A stretch of DNA of 35,042 bases, taken from contig CAIQCB010000048.1 in assembly GCA_903870245.1 (NCBI GenBank), positions 1 to 35,042 of the forward strand, given 5' to 3'. Source of the stretch: an uncultured Methylocystaceae bacterium. Its GTDB lineage: Bacteria > Pseudomonadota > Alphaproteobacteria > Rhizobiales > Beijerinckiaceae. The stretch's first letter is position 1. Every line of letters begins with the position of its first letter. Below the pieces are notes generated by a model. The model was not told where the DNA came from. It searched no databases and saw only the letters and a program-made list of their open reading frames with translations. The position numbers were made by a program, and so were the translations under genes. This document shows, piece after piece, positions 1 to 8,387 of this stretch.

Positions 1-2
1 AT

Positions 3-329
3 GAAGAGCGCCGCACATCGAAATCGACCGCCGCCTCACAGGTCCAGCAGGAGCGCGCGCTGGAAATCCGCATGCGGCGTGAGCGCGAGGCGGCGACATT
101 GATCGAAATGCGCACGGTCGAGACGATTTTCGCCGATGTCTGGGGCGCGTTTCGCTCCGAGCTCGCCGGCGTGCCGGCGGCGGCGACGCGTGATTTGAAC
201 CTGCGCACCGATATCGAGACGAGGCTCAATGACGCGCTTGATCGCGCCCGCAGCAGATTCGAGAAATCGAGCGCGGCTCTACGAGCAGGTCGCGATCTCG
301 ACATGGCCGGCGAAACGCCGGCATCCTGA
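3..329 (+). CDS. Phage terminase small subunit, 5' end outside window
   Basis: Frame 3 is open from the window edge to the stop at 327-329, so the true start lies upstream; a Met at 72 is internal. The visible part is charged and helical, rich in Arg and Glu, with a stretch like that of small terminase (Nu1-type) proteins, which recognise phage DNA and load the large subunit. The assignment rests mainly on position, because a GpA-like large terminase fragment follows directly and overlaps it by about 100 bases. That overlap is unusually long, so the real start of the large subunit may be further in. It may be non-functional since its partner is truncated. Confidence 0.5.
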   Translation, partial: EERRTSKSTAASQVQQERALEIRMRREREAATLIEMRTVETIFADVWGAFRSELAGVPAAATRDLNLRTDIETRLNDALDRARSRFEKSSAALRAGRDLDMAGETPAS

Positions 330-636
330 CGAGTGGGCGTCCGAAAATATTGTCTATGGCCCGGAGACGGGTTGGCCGGGACCGCGTAATCCGGGTCTCA
401 CGCCTTACATGCGCTCCTTCTCCAGAGCGTTTGGCGATCATCGCTGGAAACGCGTCGTCGGCGTCACAGCGGCGCAAAGCGGCAAGACGGCGACGGTGCT
501 CGACATCATCGGCGAGCGGCTCGACAACCGACCGGCGCCGATCCTCTATGTTGGTCCGAACAAGGAGTTTCTGACCGATCAGCTGGAGCCGCGCATCGAG
601 GAGATGTTCTGGCAGGCGGATGCCAATTTGGTATAG
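229..636 (+). pseudogene. Phage terminase large subunit (GpA-like), N-terminal fragment
   Basis: The 135-residue product matches the start of GpA-type large terminases, the ATPase-nuclease that packages phage DNA. It has an upstream Trp/Pro-rich segment (EWASENIVYGPETGW), an adenine-binding and Walker A-like stretch (VTAAQSGKTATVLDIIG), and the following strand (APILYVGPNKEFLTDQLEPR). Family members run to about 500-700 residues. Here the frame hits a stop at 634-636, before Walker B and with no nuclease domain. Sequence character changes sharply to AT-rich DNA just after about 625, so the 3' two thirds were lost when the next block arrived. The start at 229 is uncertain. Confidence 0.75.
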
Positions 637-664
637 GTGATCTAAAGTCTTTTGGTCTTGTTCT

Positions 665-1639
665 CTACACAATGCAAATATAGTCGCCTTCTTTATCCGC
701 CATATATTGTTTATCACCTATTTTTTTGCATCGGCCAACTGAGCGCAGACCAGCTGAATTATTATTGTAATTTAATAACTCAATGTGGAAATACTTTAGT
801 TTTTGTCCATCATTATTTTCAGCTTCCCATCCCAACCACTTGAGTGTTTCGGAATATTCATTTGTTTTTATGAAATATTTTTTAATTTCGGACTCAATGG
901 GCTTTGCCCTTTTTTCTTTATTGAATTTCTTTTTCTGCAACTCTTCATTTCTCCTTTCCAAGGAGGATGGATCCATAATAAGATTTGTCGGCTTAGCGGG
1001 AGAGGTTAGGATCAGTTTTATAACAAGATTTGCATTTTTAATTTCATTAGCTGAGTTTACTTGATTTTGGCTATCCTCATCATTTTGAGGCTTTCTCTCG
1101 CTGCTTTTTTGTTTCAGCAAGAATCGCCTAAGAAAAACCAATCTATTAAGCTTTGATATAAACTGATCAGAGCTCCACGATGAATCTGCCTTTGCTTCTA
1201 TAAGCAAAATCGTATTATTAATCGCCCTATCTGAATCTTCGTTAAATGATATGATAAGATCAATATCTTCTATGGTAAATTTGAATAAATCACGAATTAA
1301 TGAGTTTTCAAAGATATAGTTTTTCGATTCTTTATGCTTGGAAAATGTTACTACTGGATTTAATTTTCTTGCAGCAGAATCTGAGGGATCTTGGCTGTCT
1401 AAGTTTTCTGCATGTGGATTATTGCCATTAATGAAGCACCACACCGCCGCTGAAATCCAGTCAAAATGATAATCAAGAGCCCACCAAGCATTATCAGGTA
1501 TATCGATATTTAGAGTATCATTTAATTTTGTTATAAAAATTTTGTCGAGCTTATCGAACGACTCCCCATGAGCATCCTTTAATAACCAATAACGCTCTTT
1601 GCGATTAAATGCCTTAAGGCAATCTACCAAAGAAACCAT
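665..1639 (-). CDS. PD-(D/E)XK-like nuclease-fold protein
   Basis: A 324-residue protein; the ATG at 1639 is preceded by AGGAGG at ideal spacing and is preferred over the GTG two codons upstream. The N-terminal motif (LNRKERYWLLKDA, then a Trp/Tyr/Asp-rich stretch WWALDYHFDW) recalls a widespread uncharacterised bacterial family. In the middle, DIDLIISF, then ILLIEAKADSSW and SDQFISKL resemble the D, ExK and Q motifs of restriction-endonuclease-fold enzymes. The C-terminal third is Lys/Glu-rich. The DNA is AT-rich and unlike the phage genes beside it. It ends 29 bases from the truncated terminase and points toward it. A nuclease role in defence is inferred, not shown. Confidence 0.65.
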   Translation of the reverse strand: MVSLVDCLKAFNRKERYWLLKDAHGESFDKLDKIFITKLNDTLNIDIPDNAWWALDYHFDWISAAVWCFINGNNPHAENLDSQDPSDSAARKLNPVVTFSKHKESKNYIFENSLIRDLFKFTIEDIDLIISFNEDSDRAINNTILLIEAKADSSWSSDQFISKLNRLVFLRRFLLKQKSSERKPQNDEDSQNQVNSANEIKNANLVIKLILTSPAKPTNLIMDPSSLERRNEELQKKKFNKEKRAKPIESEIKKYFIKTNEYSETLKWLGWEAENNDGQKLKYFHIELLNYNNNSAGLRSVGRCKKIGDKQYMADKEGDYICIV

Positions 1640-1755
1640 GACCACCTCCTATAGGACAACACGATATTGCTAGCCTGCTCTATAATTTTGCATAGGATAT
1701 CGTAATCTTACACAGAATACCAAAATATTGTATAGGAATTAAAAGTGTCCTTCAT

Positions 1756-2424
1756 CTATTTTATACTCAGCAACTTTTCCTCAATTAATTCCAAATAGGT
1801 TGTGAATTTCAGCTTGTGCGCCAGCGTAATTGATTTATCAAGAGAAGCCAGAAGATACGGGTTACTGTCATTGATCGCATCTCGAAGTTGATAGAAGTTA
1901 ATCAAGCCAAAGTTGATGAGTTCGACATCTATGGCGATTGCTTGCCCTGACTGATGGACAAGATACGAAACTAACAGATTATAGGGTTCTGCAATCCGGA
2001 TAATTGATCCGAATAGCTCAGAAGCGCCTCTAGTTTCTATTATCAATAAATCGGACTAGATTGATGAAGAGATCAAGGTGATGCAGATACTAGACTTCTC
2101 AAATGACTTGATATTTGATCTGTTCGAACTCAAAGACTCACAGTAACCAATGTGTATCAGCTCGGCTATTAAATTTGAATAGATCGATTTCCGAGCAATG
2201 ATCGTAATGTTTCTTACAGGCCGGACTCTTGCGTGGAATCCCAATGCCATCGGTCCGATGATCGATATTTTGTCCCCCATATTTTGAAGAATATGAAATA
2301 AAGATTTAAATTCTAATTTTGGATCGATGCCTTCATCTGCCGGAAAAGTAAGCCCTAAAATATTTTCCATTCTCCTAGTCTTGTTGCTTTGGATATATCC
2401 ACTCAAGTAAATCTTGGGGCGCAT
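1756..2424 (-). pseudogene. Nucleotidyltransferase-like protein (AbiEii-type fold) broken by one in-frame TAG
   Basis: Two open stretches (2424-2056 and 2046-1756) lie in the same frame and are separated only by a TAG at 2058-2056 and three codons. Read through, they give one protein of about 220 residues. The piece IIGPMALGFHARVRPVRNITI has the shape of a nucleotidyltransferase core (Gly-rich helix, then strand), as in AbiEii-like toxins. The usual acidic pair (DxD) is replaced by NIT, so activity is doubtful even without the stop. SDLLIIETRG after the stop continues the family pattern. The likely start is an internal Met near 2370. It sits upstream of the PD-(D/E)XK gene in the same direction, so the two may once have formed an operon. 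Confidence 0.55.
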
Positions 2425-2571
2425 ATTTAACTCATTTTACCTTGAAAGATATTTCGCTGCGAATATTTCCTTAAAAGTGTTCGATGGTTTTTTGTCTATC
2501 GTGAGCAAACTCCATAATTTCACTAAACACTGTCCACCACTCATGTTTGCTATTGCTTGAATTAAGTATGC

Positions 2572-2589
2572 TTCAGTCCTTGGACTGAA
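2572..2589. repeat. Perfect palindrome TTCAGTCC-TT-GGACTGAA
   Basis: Eight-base arms separated by two bases, followed by AAAA. It lies 73 bases beyond the stop of the minus-strand gene at 2662-3012. It could be a terminator or an operator; the same right arm recurs at 3108-3115 on the other side of that gene. Confidence 0.6.
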
Positions 2590-2661
2590 AATTTACGGGC
2601 ATTCCAGTCTCTGAACAGCTTCGCAGATAGCGTCTTTGACTCACAATCATTTTCTTATCCT

Positions 2662-3012
2662 CTAGTCGAAGGGTTCGAATCTGCGTGCATCAACATGAAA
2701 TTCGACAAGATCTTCTTCGTGGTAGCATCCAATTATGAGCGTAAGCGGCTCCATAAAGTAGGGGCTACCTGAGACAGCGTTATCCTCGTAAATCGGTCTG
2801 GACAGAATTCCCGTTACGACACAGGGCTGCCCATACTCCGGCACGTTTCTGTTCTTGAGGCCGGGTTTCCATTTAACGACCTGACCCTTTGTGAAGACAT
2901 GGCTTTCTTCGAAACGTTTGAACAACTCCAGAACCAGACGCTTGTTGGACTCGTTTGGAAGATCAGCCTCGTTCCCGGAGGTCATTTCAACCAGTGAGAA
3001 ATTCTTGCTCAT
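2662..3012 (-). CDS. Conserved hypothetical protein, 116 aa
   Basis: Not assigned to a named family. The ATG at 3012 has a GGAG-type ribosome site nine bases upstream and is preferred over a TTG seven codons earlier. The core motif FTKGQVVKWKPGLKNR, followed by PEYGQPCVVTGIL and later CYHEEDLVEFHVDARRFE, suggests a small beta-rich domain of the kind seen in short accessory proteins. It is transcribed divergently from the WYL regulator starting at 3242, and the 230-base gap between them holds several repeats. It is therefore a likely target of that regulator. Confidence 0.6.
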   Translation of the reverse strand: MSKNFSLVEMTSGNEADLPNESNKRLVLELFKRFEESHVFTKGQVVKWKPGLKNRNVPEYGQPCVVTGILSRPIYEDNAVSGSPYFMEPLTLIIGCYHEEDLVEFHVDARRFEPFD

Positions 3013-3094
3013 GCGATTATTCTCCGTCTCCAATTCCTACAGTATGAGGTTGTTAATCGACCTCTAAACGCCGCTCATAAAGACAGATAAAATA

Positions 3095-3115
3095 TTCAGT
3101 ATTCCTCGGACTGAA
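3095..3115. promoter_or_regulatory. Inverted repeat TTCAGT...ACTGAA in the divergent promoter region
   Basis: TTCAGT at 3095-3100 and GGACTGAA at 3108-3115 form an imperfect palindrome whose right arm is identical to that of the 2572-2589 palindrome. Placement between the start codons of the 116-aa gene and the WYL regulator suggests an operator. Confidence 0.4.
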
Positions 3116-3184
3116 ATGTTGACAGGGATAGTTTCCATTCATCAGATGTTTTGAGAACATTGCACGATCACGACAGCGTCCTCT

Positions 3185-3223
3185 TGACAGAAACAATACA
3201 TAATCCTCTTCTATGACAGAAAC
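3185..3223 (+). promoter_or_regulatory. Direct repeat TGACAGAAAC, two copies 29 bases apart
   Basis: Identical decamers at 3185-3194 and 3214-3223. The second is embedded in an ATGAC...GTCAT palindrome (3213-3229), and a third TGACAG occurs at 3120-3125. They lie just upstream of the WYL regulator start, where autoregulatory operators of such proteins often sit. The promoter itself was not resolved. Confidence 0.4.
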
Positions 3224-3241
3224 GGTCATAGGTCTTGGCTT

Positions 3242-4249
3242 ATGCGCAACGAAAAACTTGTCGATGTCATCGCGCTGGCACAGGAGCTATCTGCTTCTGC
3301 CGAGGGTATGACCCTCGACGAAATGGCTAGATTTTCGGGCGTTGGCAGGCGTACTGCTGAAAGACGACGGGACGTAATCATTGAAGCGTTTGGACCGCTC
3401 GATGAAATTCAGGATGGGCGTCAGGTTCGCTTTCGTCTCAGCGGAAGGGGCCTGGCCAGTTTTGTGGCGGCACCTACGGCCGAAGAGCTCGCCGAATTGG
3501 AAAACTCGGCAAGAAAAAGCGAAGCTGAAGGTGATGCGCTACGGGCTGAGGCCCTCAGGTCGCTCCATCGGAAAGTCAGAGCCTGCTTGCGCCAGAACGA
3601 GAAGGCGCGTCTGGCGACAGATATGGAAGCGCAGCTTCGGGCCGAGGCGTTTGCCCAGAGGGTTGGACCCCATCCTTTTGCTGACCGGAGCGTATTGACC
3701 GGCCTGAGACAGGCCCTCATCGCCGGGCTGATCGTTAAATTTCAATACCAGCTGGATGCAGCGGAGACGCCCCGATGGCGAAGGGTGATCCCTTACGGCA
3801 TATTGTTTGGGCCACGCTATTATCTTGTCGGCAATGTCCCAAGCAAATCCGCCCCGGTTCTCTTCCGCCTGGATCGGATACAGAGTCTCGAGATCACCGA
3901 TGAACCCGGATTTCCGCCGGAAACATTCGATCTCGCCGCTTATTCGCGACGATCCTTTGGTGTATTTCAGGAAGAGCCAGAAAACATTGTATTACGTTTT
4001 GACGCATCTGCAGCCGCAGAAGCGAAAACATATCTATTTCATCCAAGCCAGACCATGACGCTTGAGAAAGATGGAACCCTTGTCGTCAAATTTCAGGCCG
4101 GCGGTCTTCTTGAATTGGCTCAGCACCTGATGAGGTGGGGAGCATCGGTCACCATCATCACGCCGAACCGTTTGAAAGAAATCATGCGTGAGGAAGTCCA
4201 GATCCTGCATGATCATTACCGCCAACCCTCAAAAAGAGGAAAGCGATAA
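3242..4249 (+). CDS. WYL-domain transcriptional regulator
   Basis: A 335-residue protein with the usual order: an N-terminal helix-turn-helix (LDEMARFSGVGRRTAERRRD, about residues 25-45), a helical linker rich in Ala/Glu/Arg, a WYL domain from about residue 150 (VKFQYQL, then YGILFGPRYYLVG and RLDRIQSLEIT), and a C-terminal WCX extension (VLRFDASAAAEAKTYLF, then GGLLELAQHLMRWG). WYL proteins bind DNA and sense nucleic-acid ligands; many control defence islands (for example BrxR-type repressors). The stop is two bases from the next gene, so the two form an operon. Repeats upstream suggest autoregulation. Full length and apparently intact. Confidence 0.88.
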   Translation: MRNEKLVDVIALAQELSASAEGMTLDEMARFSGVGRRTAERRRDVIIEAFGPLDEIQDGRQVRFRLSGRGLASFVAAPTAEELAELENSARKSEAEGDALRAEALRSLHRKVRACLRQNEKARLATDMEAQLRAEAFAQRVGPHPFADRSVLTGLRQALIAGLIVKFQYQLDAAETPRWRRVIPYGILFGPRYYLVGNVPSKSAPVLFRLDRIQSLEITDEPGFPPETFDLAAYSRRSFGVFQEEPENIVLRFDASAAAEAKTYLFHPSQTMTLEKDGTLVVKFQAGGLLELAQHLMRWGASVTIITPNRLKEIMREEVQILHDHYRQPSKRGKR

Positions 4250-4251
4250 TC

Positions 4252-4674
4252 ATGGCGAATGAGGATATTGAGAGTATTCCGTTGCTTGGGATTTACTGGG
4301 TTGTAGACAGTTCAGCCGGTAAGACACGGTTGATTTCCTCCACATGCCGTCTTGATGCAGCCGAGACATATGGAGATTTTCAGGTTTACGGGCCGGGGCA
4401 TTATGAAATTTGGGAAAAATGGCGCAAGAAAACCAATCCTGACCCATTGACGCGCAGTATTGCGAGACAATGGGAATATGAGGACTGGCCAAGAGGCAGA
4501 GTGTTATTTGATAACCTGAAGAAGCATTTTATCGTCTATGCCGATAAAAAGGTAATGAAGCCAGAGTCGCTAAGATACATACAAAATCATTTCAGGCTTC
4601 CAGAGCAGCAAGTCGTGGTTGAGGGGGACCACCACTACCAAAGCCGGAATACGCCCGGGCGATTGACCTCATGA
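4252..4674 (+). CDS. Conserved hypothetical partner of the WYL regulator, 140 aa
   Basis: Starts two bases after the WYL gene stop, so translation is probably coupled. The family is not named here. Visible features are a beta-rich start (LLGIYWVVDSS), a central stretch (ETYGDFQVYGPGHYEIWEKW), the segment WEYEDWPRGRVLFD, and a C-terminal half with FIVYADKKV. No catalytic signature, signal peptide or membrane segment is evident. It converges with the DUF2779 gene, whose stop is only six bases away on the other strand. No function is claimed. Confidence 0.6.
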   Translation: MANEDIESIPLLGIYWVVDSSAGKTRLISSTCRLDAAETYGDFQVYGPGHYEIWEKWRKKTNPDPLTRSIARQWEYEDWPRGRVLFDNLKKHFIVYADKKVMKPESLRYIQNHFRLPEQQVVVEGDHHYQSRNTPGRLTS

Positions 4675-4680
4675 AAATAT

Positions 4681-6162
4681 CTACTGCTTACCCATGAGAA
4701 ACTCCCACAGTCGCACCATGGCCAGAGTGTCCAGGAAACAATAATCGAGAAGCTGTTTATGAATTTGCTCCCTTCGCGATGGAAGGGTCTCAGGATGCAT
4801 CGCCTCGCGAAAGGCGTCCATGGCGAGATCGCCGTTTTGAACGCCCTCGAGATTTTCATAATTCAGATCGGGCGCGATTGTCGGCAAGACGGCCTTGATT
4901 GACCAACTGCCCTGCTGTGCCGGATGGTAATAGGTGTTGGCTACCACCCTCAGCAGATCGAAGACCCGATTGTTTATCGCCGTCAGGGCATCGCTAAGAT
5001 CCGGAAAGCGCCTCGCTAAATCGTTGATCCTGCCTGTCTCGAAACCGGCGTTATAGGCAAAGATTGCCCCTTTTTCGCCGCACAGACTTATAAGCCCCTC
5101 TGCGAGTTTTCTGGATGGGTCTTCACCTGACAGGTCTAGAAAATGTTTATGGCTCAAAGAGCCGTCATCAGATAAATGGTGCAGGCTGAATTGAAACGGG
5201 ATCTGTTGATAGGGCCGTGTGCCTTTCCAGACCGGGATAGCAAAAGAGATCGTTTCAAAGTCGAGAAAATAGGCCGGATGTTCTAAATCAATAAGACATG
5301 CCCGTGCCGAAGCGGCGTCGAAGTAGCGCTCATTCGTCAGCGTGCATGTTTTTACGCGCAGTTGTCTTTCATTGAGCAATTCGTCCGGAATGTCGCGTAT
5401 ATCCGATACGCCTGAACTAGCGATATAGGATTTCAACGCATTGGATTGTATCCTTGGAATCACAGATGTGGGGTAATCGGCAACAGGTTCTTGCTTTTTA
5501 CAATGATTTATAAAGCCACATTCATAAGGGTTAAAGCATTGCTGTCCCGGTTTGATGTCTGGTTCTACCGGTGTGGCTACAATTTCATGCGCCTGCGAAA
5601 TCCAGCCTTCTACCTCGTGCTGACGGGTAAACGCTTCCTCTGACAGATCTGTCTCGACCAGAATGCCCTCATACATTTCATCGCCCGGATAGACCCAGCT
5701 ACTATCGATGTGCGCGATCGCGACGGCTGACAGGGAGAGTCCCGCCGACTTTGCGACATAAGCCTGAATGGCGATATCATCTCGATAGTAGTCTTTAATA
5801 CTCGTCGATGACTTGACCTCAACCATTCGCCATTCGCCACCCTCAAGGGGCAACAAAACGTCAGCGAAGGCCATAGCCCCGTTGGCGACAAATCCTGCCT
5901 CGAAAATAGGTGCCGATGAGCCCAGCAGTTCCTGGGTGCGCTGAAAAGCTAATTTGAGCGGGCCATTCTCCCGGTCTATCAAAGTTCCAGTCGAATTCGG
6001 ATCGTAAATCCGACAAGCGATTTCACCAACATTATGACCAATTTTGAAGGCTGCTTGTGAGAGCTCTGAAACCTCGTTGAGTTCCGGACGGTGAACCTCA
6101 AGCCAGAGACGGCGAGGACATTGACGGTAAGCAATCAATTTCGATTTTGATAGATTTCTCAT
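4681..6162 (-). CDS. DUF2779 protein: Cas4/RecB-like nuclease fused to DEDD exonuclease
   Basis: A 493-residue protein, taking the ATG at 6162 (MRNLSKSKL) because family members begin there; 52 upstream codons are probably untranslated. The N-terminal half is a Cas4/RecB-type domain with Cys15, then Asp101, the EVK pair (115-117), QAY (133-135), and Cys209, Cys215 and Cys221, which with Cys15 can hold an Fe-S cluster. The C-terminal half is an RNase H-fold 3'-5' exonuclease: LDFET (Asp301, Glu303), YNAGFE (370-375), Asp402 and YCFLD (474-478). All expected catalytic residues are present. The substrate is presumably DNA. It lies beside the WYL operon in convergent orientation; a defence or repair role is inferred. 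Confidence 0.85.
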   Translation of the reverse strand: MRNLSKSKLIAYRQCPRRLWLEVHRPELNEVSELSQAAFKIGHNVGEIACRIYDPNSTGTLIDRENGPLKLAFQRTQELLGSSAPIFEAGFVANGAMAFADVLLPLEGGEWRMVEVKSSTSIKDYYRDDIAIQAYVAKSAGLSLSAVAIAHIDSSWVYPGDEMYEGILVETDLSEEAFTRQHEVEGWISQAHEIVATPVEPDIKPGQQCFNPYECGFINHCKKQEPVADYPTSVIPRIQSNALKSYIASSGVSDIRDIPDELLNERQLRVKTCTLTNERYFDAASARACLIDLEHPAYFLDFETISFAIPVWKGTRPYQQIPFQFSLHHLSDDGSLSHKHFLDLSGEDPSRKLAEGLISLCGEKGAIFAYNAGFETGRINDLARRFPDLSDALTAINNRVFDLLRVVANTYYHPAQQGSWSIKAVLPTIAPDLNYENLEGVQNGDLAMDAFREAMHPETLPSRREQIHKQLLDYCFLDTLAMVRLWEFLMGKQ

Positions 6163-6280
6163 TAGCAGGTTACCCCGGTATTTAGCCCTTGTCGTGCAAT
6201 CGAGCAAAAACTCAGCAATATAACAAGCAGACATGTCGAACTCGCATGCAAATAAGCCTTTCGCATGCGAGCCAGTGATC

Positions 6281-6577
6281 CTAACGCATGTTTCCTCTTG
6301 ATTTATACTGACGATCAATAACTACTCCGCGCCCCACTATAAGCGTATCCGGCGCATCGATTTCTATTATTGCCCCGCGAGCTCCGCCTCGGACACTCAT
6401 GGCGCAGCCCGCGCCTTTTTGCAGGACCAACGGAGCATAGGTAATATGTCGACCATATCGTTGCATCACTTTTGCGGCTTGGTGTGATAATGAAGCGATT
6501 ATCTGAGCGCCTTTTGCCTCATTTGCCAGCAGGCCTTCGGCTAATTTCGGATGCAATCGTATTGTTATCTCGGTCAT
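6281..6577 (-). CDS. Hypothetical protein, 98 aa, possibly phage-derived
   Basis: The ATG at 6577 follows AAGGAG with six-base spacing, which decides it over the TTG and ATG just upstream. The product begins MTEITIRLHPKLAEGLLAN, has a helical middle, then a Gly/Ala-rich hairpin (SVRGGARGAIIEID) and a Val/Ile-rich end. The opening and overall layout faintly recall small phage head or tail completion proteins, but no family is recognised. The gene runs in the same direction as the DUF2779 gene, 118 bases upstream of its start codon. Function unknown. Confidence 0.5.
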   Translation of the reverse strand: MTEITIRLHPKLAEGLLANEAKGAQIIASLSHQAAKVMQRYGRHITYAPLVLQKGAGCAMSVRGGARGAIIEIDAPDTLIVGRGVVIDRQYKSRGNMR

Positions 6578-6765
6578 TTTCATCTCCTTACATGTCAAAC
6601 AGCATTGTCGGGCGCTTGATGGCCCCGAGCTGGTCAGGTGGAGGGGATGAATGTGTTTGCTACATATGATCGATTATGCCTGTGTCTAGGATGATTGCAA
6701 TATTGAATCATTCATAGTTGAGATAAATACGTCCGTTATTGACGCAATACTGGATTTTAATAGAA

Positions 6766-6791
6766 CGTGGATTCAACTAGCCAGCGCATAG
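6766..6791. repeat. IS30 left inverted repeat
   Basis: Begins CGTGGATTCAACTAG and ends GCGCATAG; matches the reverse complement of 7806-7831 except at one position. Confidence 0.9.
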
Positions 6792-6841
6792 TTGGATAAA
6801 TCGGGAATCGGGTAACCTCTCGAAGAAATAAGAGGTTGCTG

Positions 6842-7801
6842 ATGAGAAGCTATCGCCGGCTGAGGTATGAAGACCGTTGTCAAATTTACGCATTGCGCAC
6901 ACAAAGGAATGTTCAACAAAGCATCGCCGCGTTACTCGAGGTCAGTCAGAATACGGTGAGTCGTGAACTCGATCGTAATTGCGGCAAGCGTGGCTACCGA
7001 TTCAAACAGGCCGAAGCCAAAGCGCAAGCGCGACAGATGGTGCGGACCAAGCCACGCAAATTGACCGCTGGTCTACGACGAAAAATCGAGACGAAGCTAC
7101 GTCAGGCGCGATGGTCGCCGGAACAGATTAGCGGCTGGCTGACCGAGCAAGGCATCGCCTTGATCCACGAGCGTATCTATCAAATTATTTGGCGAGACAA
7201 GCGCGATGGCGGTGACCTCTGTCACAGTCTGCAGCGGCGCGGCAAACGCTATAGCAGGCGTGCGGGCAAGACCGCCGGTCGCGGCCTGACCCCCTGTAGA
7301 ATAGATATTTCGGAACGTCCCGCCATCGTCGCTCGCAAGATCCGGGTCGGCGACTGGGAAGGAGACACTGTCGTCGGCGCCCGGCACAATGGAGCACTTC
7401 TAACGCTGGTCGAACGGAAGACGAAGCTCACGAATATCACACTTCTGAGCCGCGCGTCCGCCGCCTTAACCCGAGAGGCAGCCGTGCGTCGGCTCAGACC
7501 CATCGGCAAAGCCGTTCATACGATCACTTCTGACAACGGCAAGGAATTCTCTGCGCATCAAGACATCGCCTCTGCTCTGGATGCACAAATTTTCTTCGCA
7601 ACCCCATACCATGCGTGGGAGCGTGGGCTCAACGAGAACACAAACGGGCTCATCAGGGATTTCTTTCCAAAGGGCATAGACTTCTCTAATGTCACTCCCG
7701 CCAAGTTAGCCAGGGTTGAACGGTTGTTTAACGATCGCCCGCGCAAATCTCTCGGCTTTCGTTCGCCACAAGAGGTTTTCAAGGACGCTACTTCTCGATA
7801 A
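6842..7801 (+). CDS. IS30-family transposase
   Basis: A 319-residue DDE transposase that cuts and joins the ends of the surrounding element. The ATG at 6842 has AGAGG six bases upstream and is preferred to a TTG two codons earlier. The N-terminus carries the IS30 helix-turn-helix (SIAALLEVSQNTVSRELDRN). The catalytic core shows GDWEGDTVVG (first Asp), TSDNGKEF (second Asp) and ERGLNENTNGLIRDFFPKG (Glu), the IS30 signature. Length is normal for the family, with no stops or frameshifts. The gene ends four bases before the right inverted repeat. Confidence 0.95.
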   Translation: MRSYRRLRYEDRCQIYALRTQRNVQQSIAALLEVSQNTVSRELDRNCGKRGYRFKQAEAKAQARQMVRTKPRKLTAGLRRKIETKLRQARWSPEQISGWLTEQGIALIHERIYQIIWRDKRDGGDLCHSLQRRGKRYSRRAGKTAGRGLTPCRIDISERPAIVARKIRVGDWEGDTVVGARHNGALLTLVERKTKLTNITLLSRASAALTREAAVRRLRPIGKAVHTITSDNGKEFSAHQDIASALDAQIFFATPYHAWERGLNENTNGLIRDFFPKGIDFSNVTPAKLARVERLFNDRPRKSLGFRSPQEVFKDATSR

Positions 7802-7805
7802 ATTT

Positions 7806-7831
7806 CTATGCGCTGGCTTGTTGAATCCACG
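7806..7831. repeat. IS30 right inverted repeat
   Basis: Begins CTATGCGCTGG and ends GAATCCACG; pairs with 6766-6791 and is followed by the GAA duplication. Confidence 0.9.
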
Positions 7832-8010
7832 GAATTTTAAAATACAGGTTTTTAAATTCTTTAATCACCGTTCGCTATTATAGTCACAGTTGGAGTTCGG
7901 AAGAAAATGCGAAGAAGCGCGGCACTTCTTTTATTTCGGCGATTTGCACATTGATCTTTTTAAAAAAAGCTTTCGTCATTTAGTAGCGGTACTCTGGAGA
8001 CGTCAGAGAG

Positions 8011-8387
8011 CTGCATATAGCACCGGACGAGTCCGATGAAGCTCTTCAAGGAAAAATACGGGATAAAATATCCGCACGCAGTCACCTGTCTCGTCAAGGA
8101 TACGGAAGTATTGCTGGCGTTCTACGACTTCCCCGCCGAGCAATGGGATCACCTGCGAACATCGAACCCGATCGAGAGCGTTTTCGCCACCGTTCGCTAC
8201 CTAATCGTGCGCATGACTGGAGCGCTGTCGCAGAAGAAGGCGAAGATCATGGTTTTTATGGTCATTCGGGCTGCGTCGAAACATGGAGCAAACTAAACGG
8301 CGCAATTCAGTTGAGTCGGCTAATCGAAGGAGCAAATTCTTGGATGGCGTTGCAACCATTGACGCCAAAGAAAAACGCGCCGCCTGA
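8011..8387 (+). pseudogene. IS256/Mutator-family transposase, C-terminal relic
   Basis: Only the last third of an IS256-type transposase remains. HIAPDESD (8014-8037) continues, after a frameshift, into KLFKEKYGIKYPHAV and FYDFPAEQWDHLRTSNPIES, the conserved C-terminal block with its catalytic Glu. After AASK at about 8280 another frameshift moves the homology (TWSKLNGAIQLSRLIEG) to a second frame. A third shift near 8330 leads to FLDGVATIDAKEKRAA and the stop at 8385-8387. Three frame changes and a missing N-terminus mean it is dead. It is one of three unrelated transposon remains within 4 kb. Confidence 0.85.

Larger units (their letters stand above)
6766..7831 (+). mobile_element. Intact IS30-family insertion sequence with GAA target duplication
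   Basis: The element is 1066 bases long. Its terminal inverted repeats, 6766-6791 and 7806-7831, are 26 bases with one mismatch (CTAG against CAAG). The flanking bases 6763-6765 and 7832-7834 are both GAA, a three-base target duplication as expected for IS30 elements. One full-length transposase gene fills the element. The intact ends and gene imply a recent, possibly still mobile, insertion into AT-rich DNA between the 98-aa gene and older transposon debris. Confidence 0.92.
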
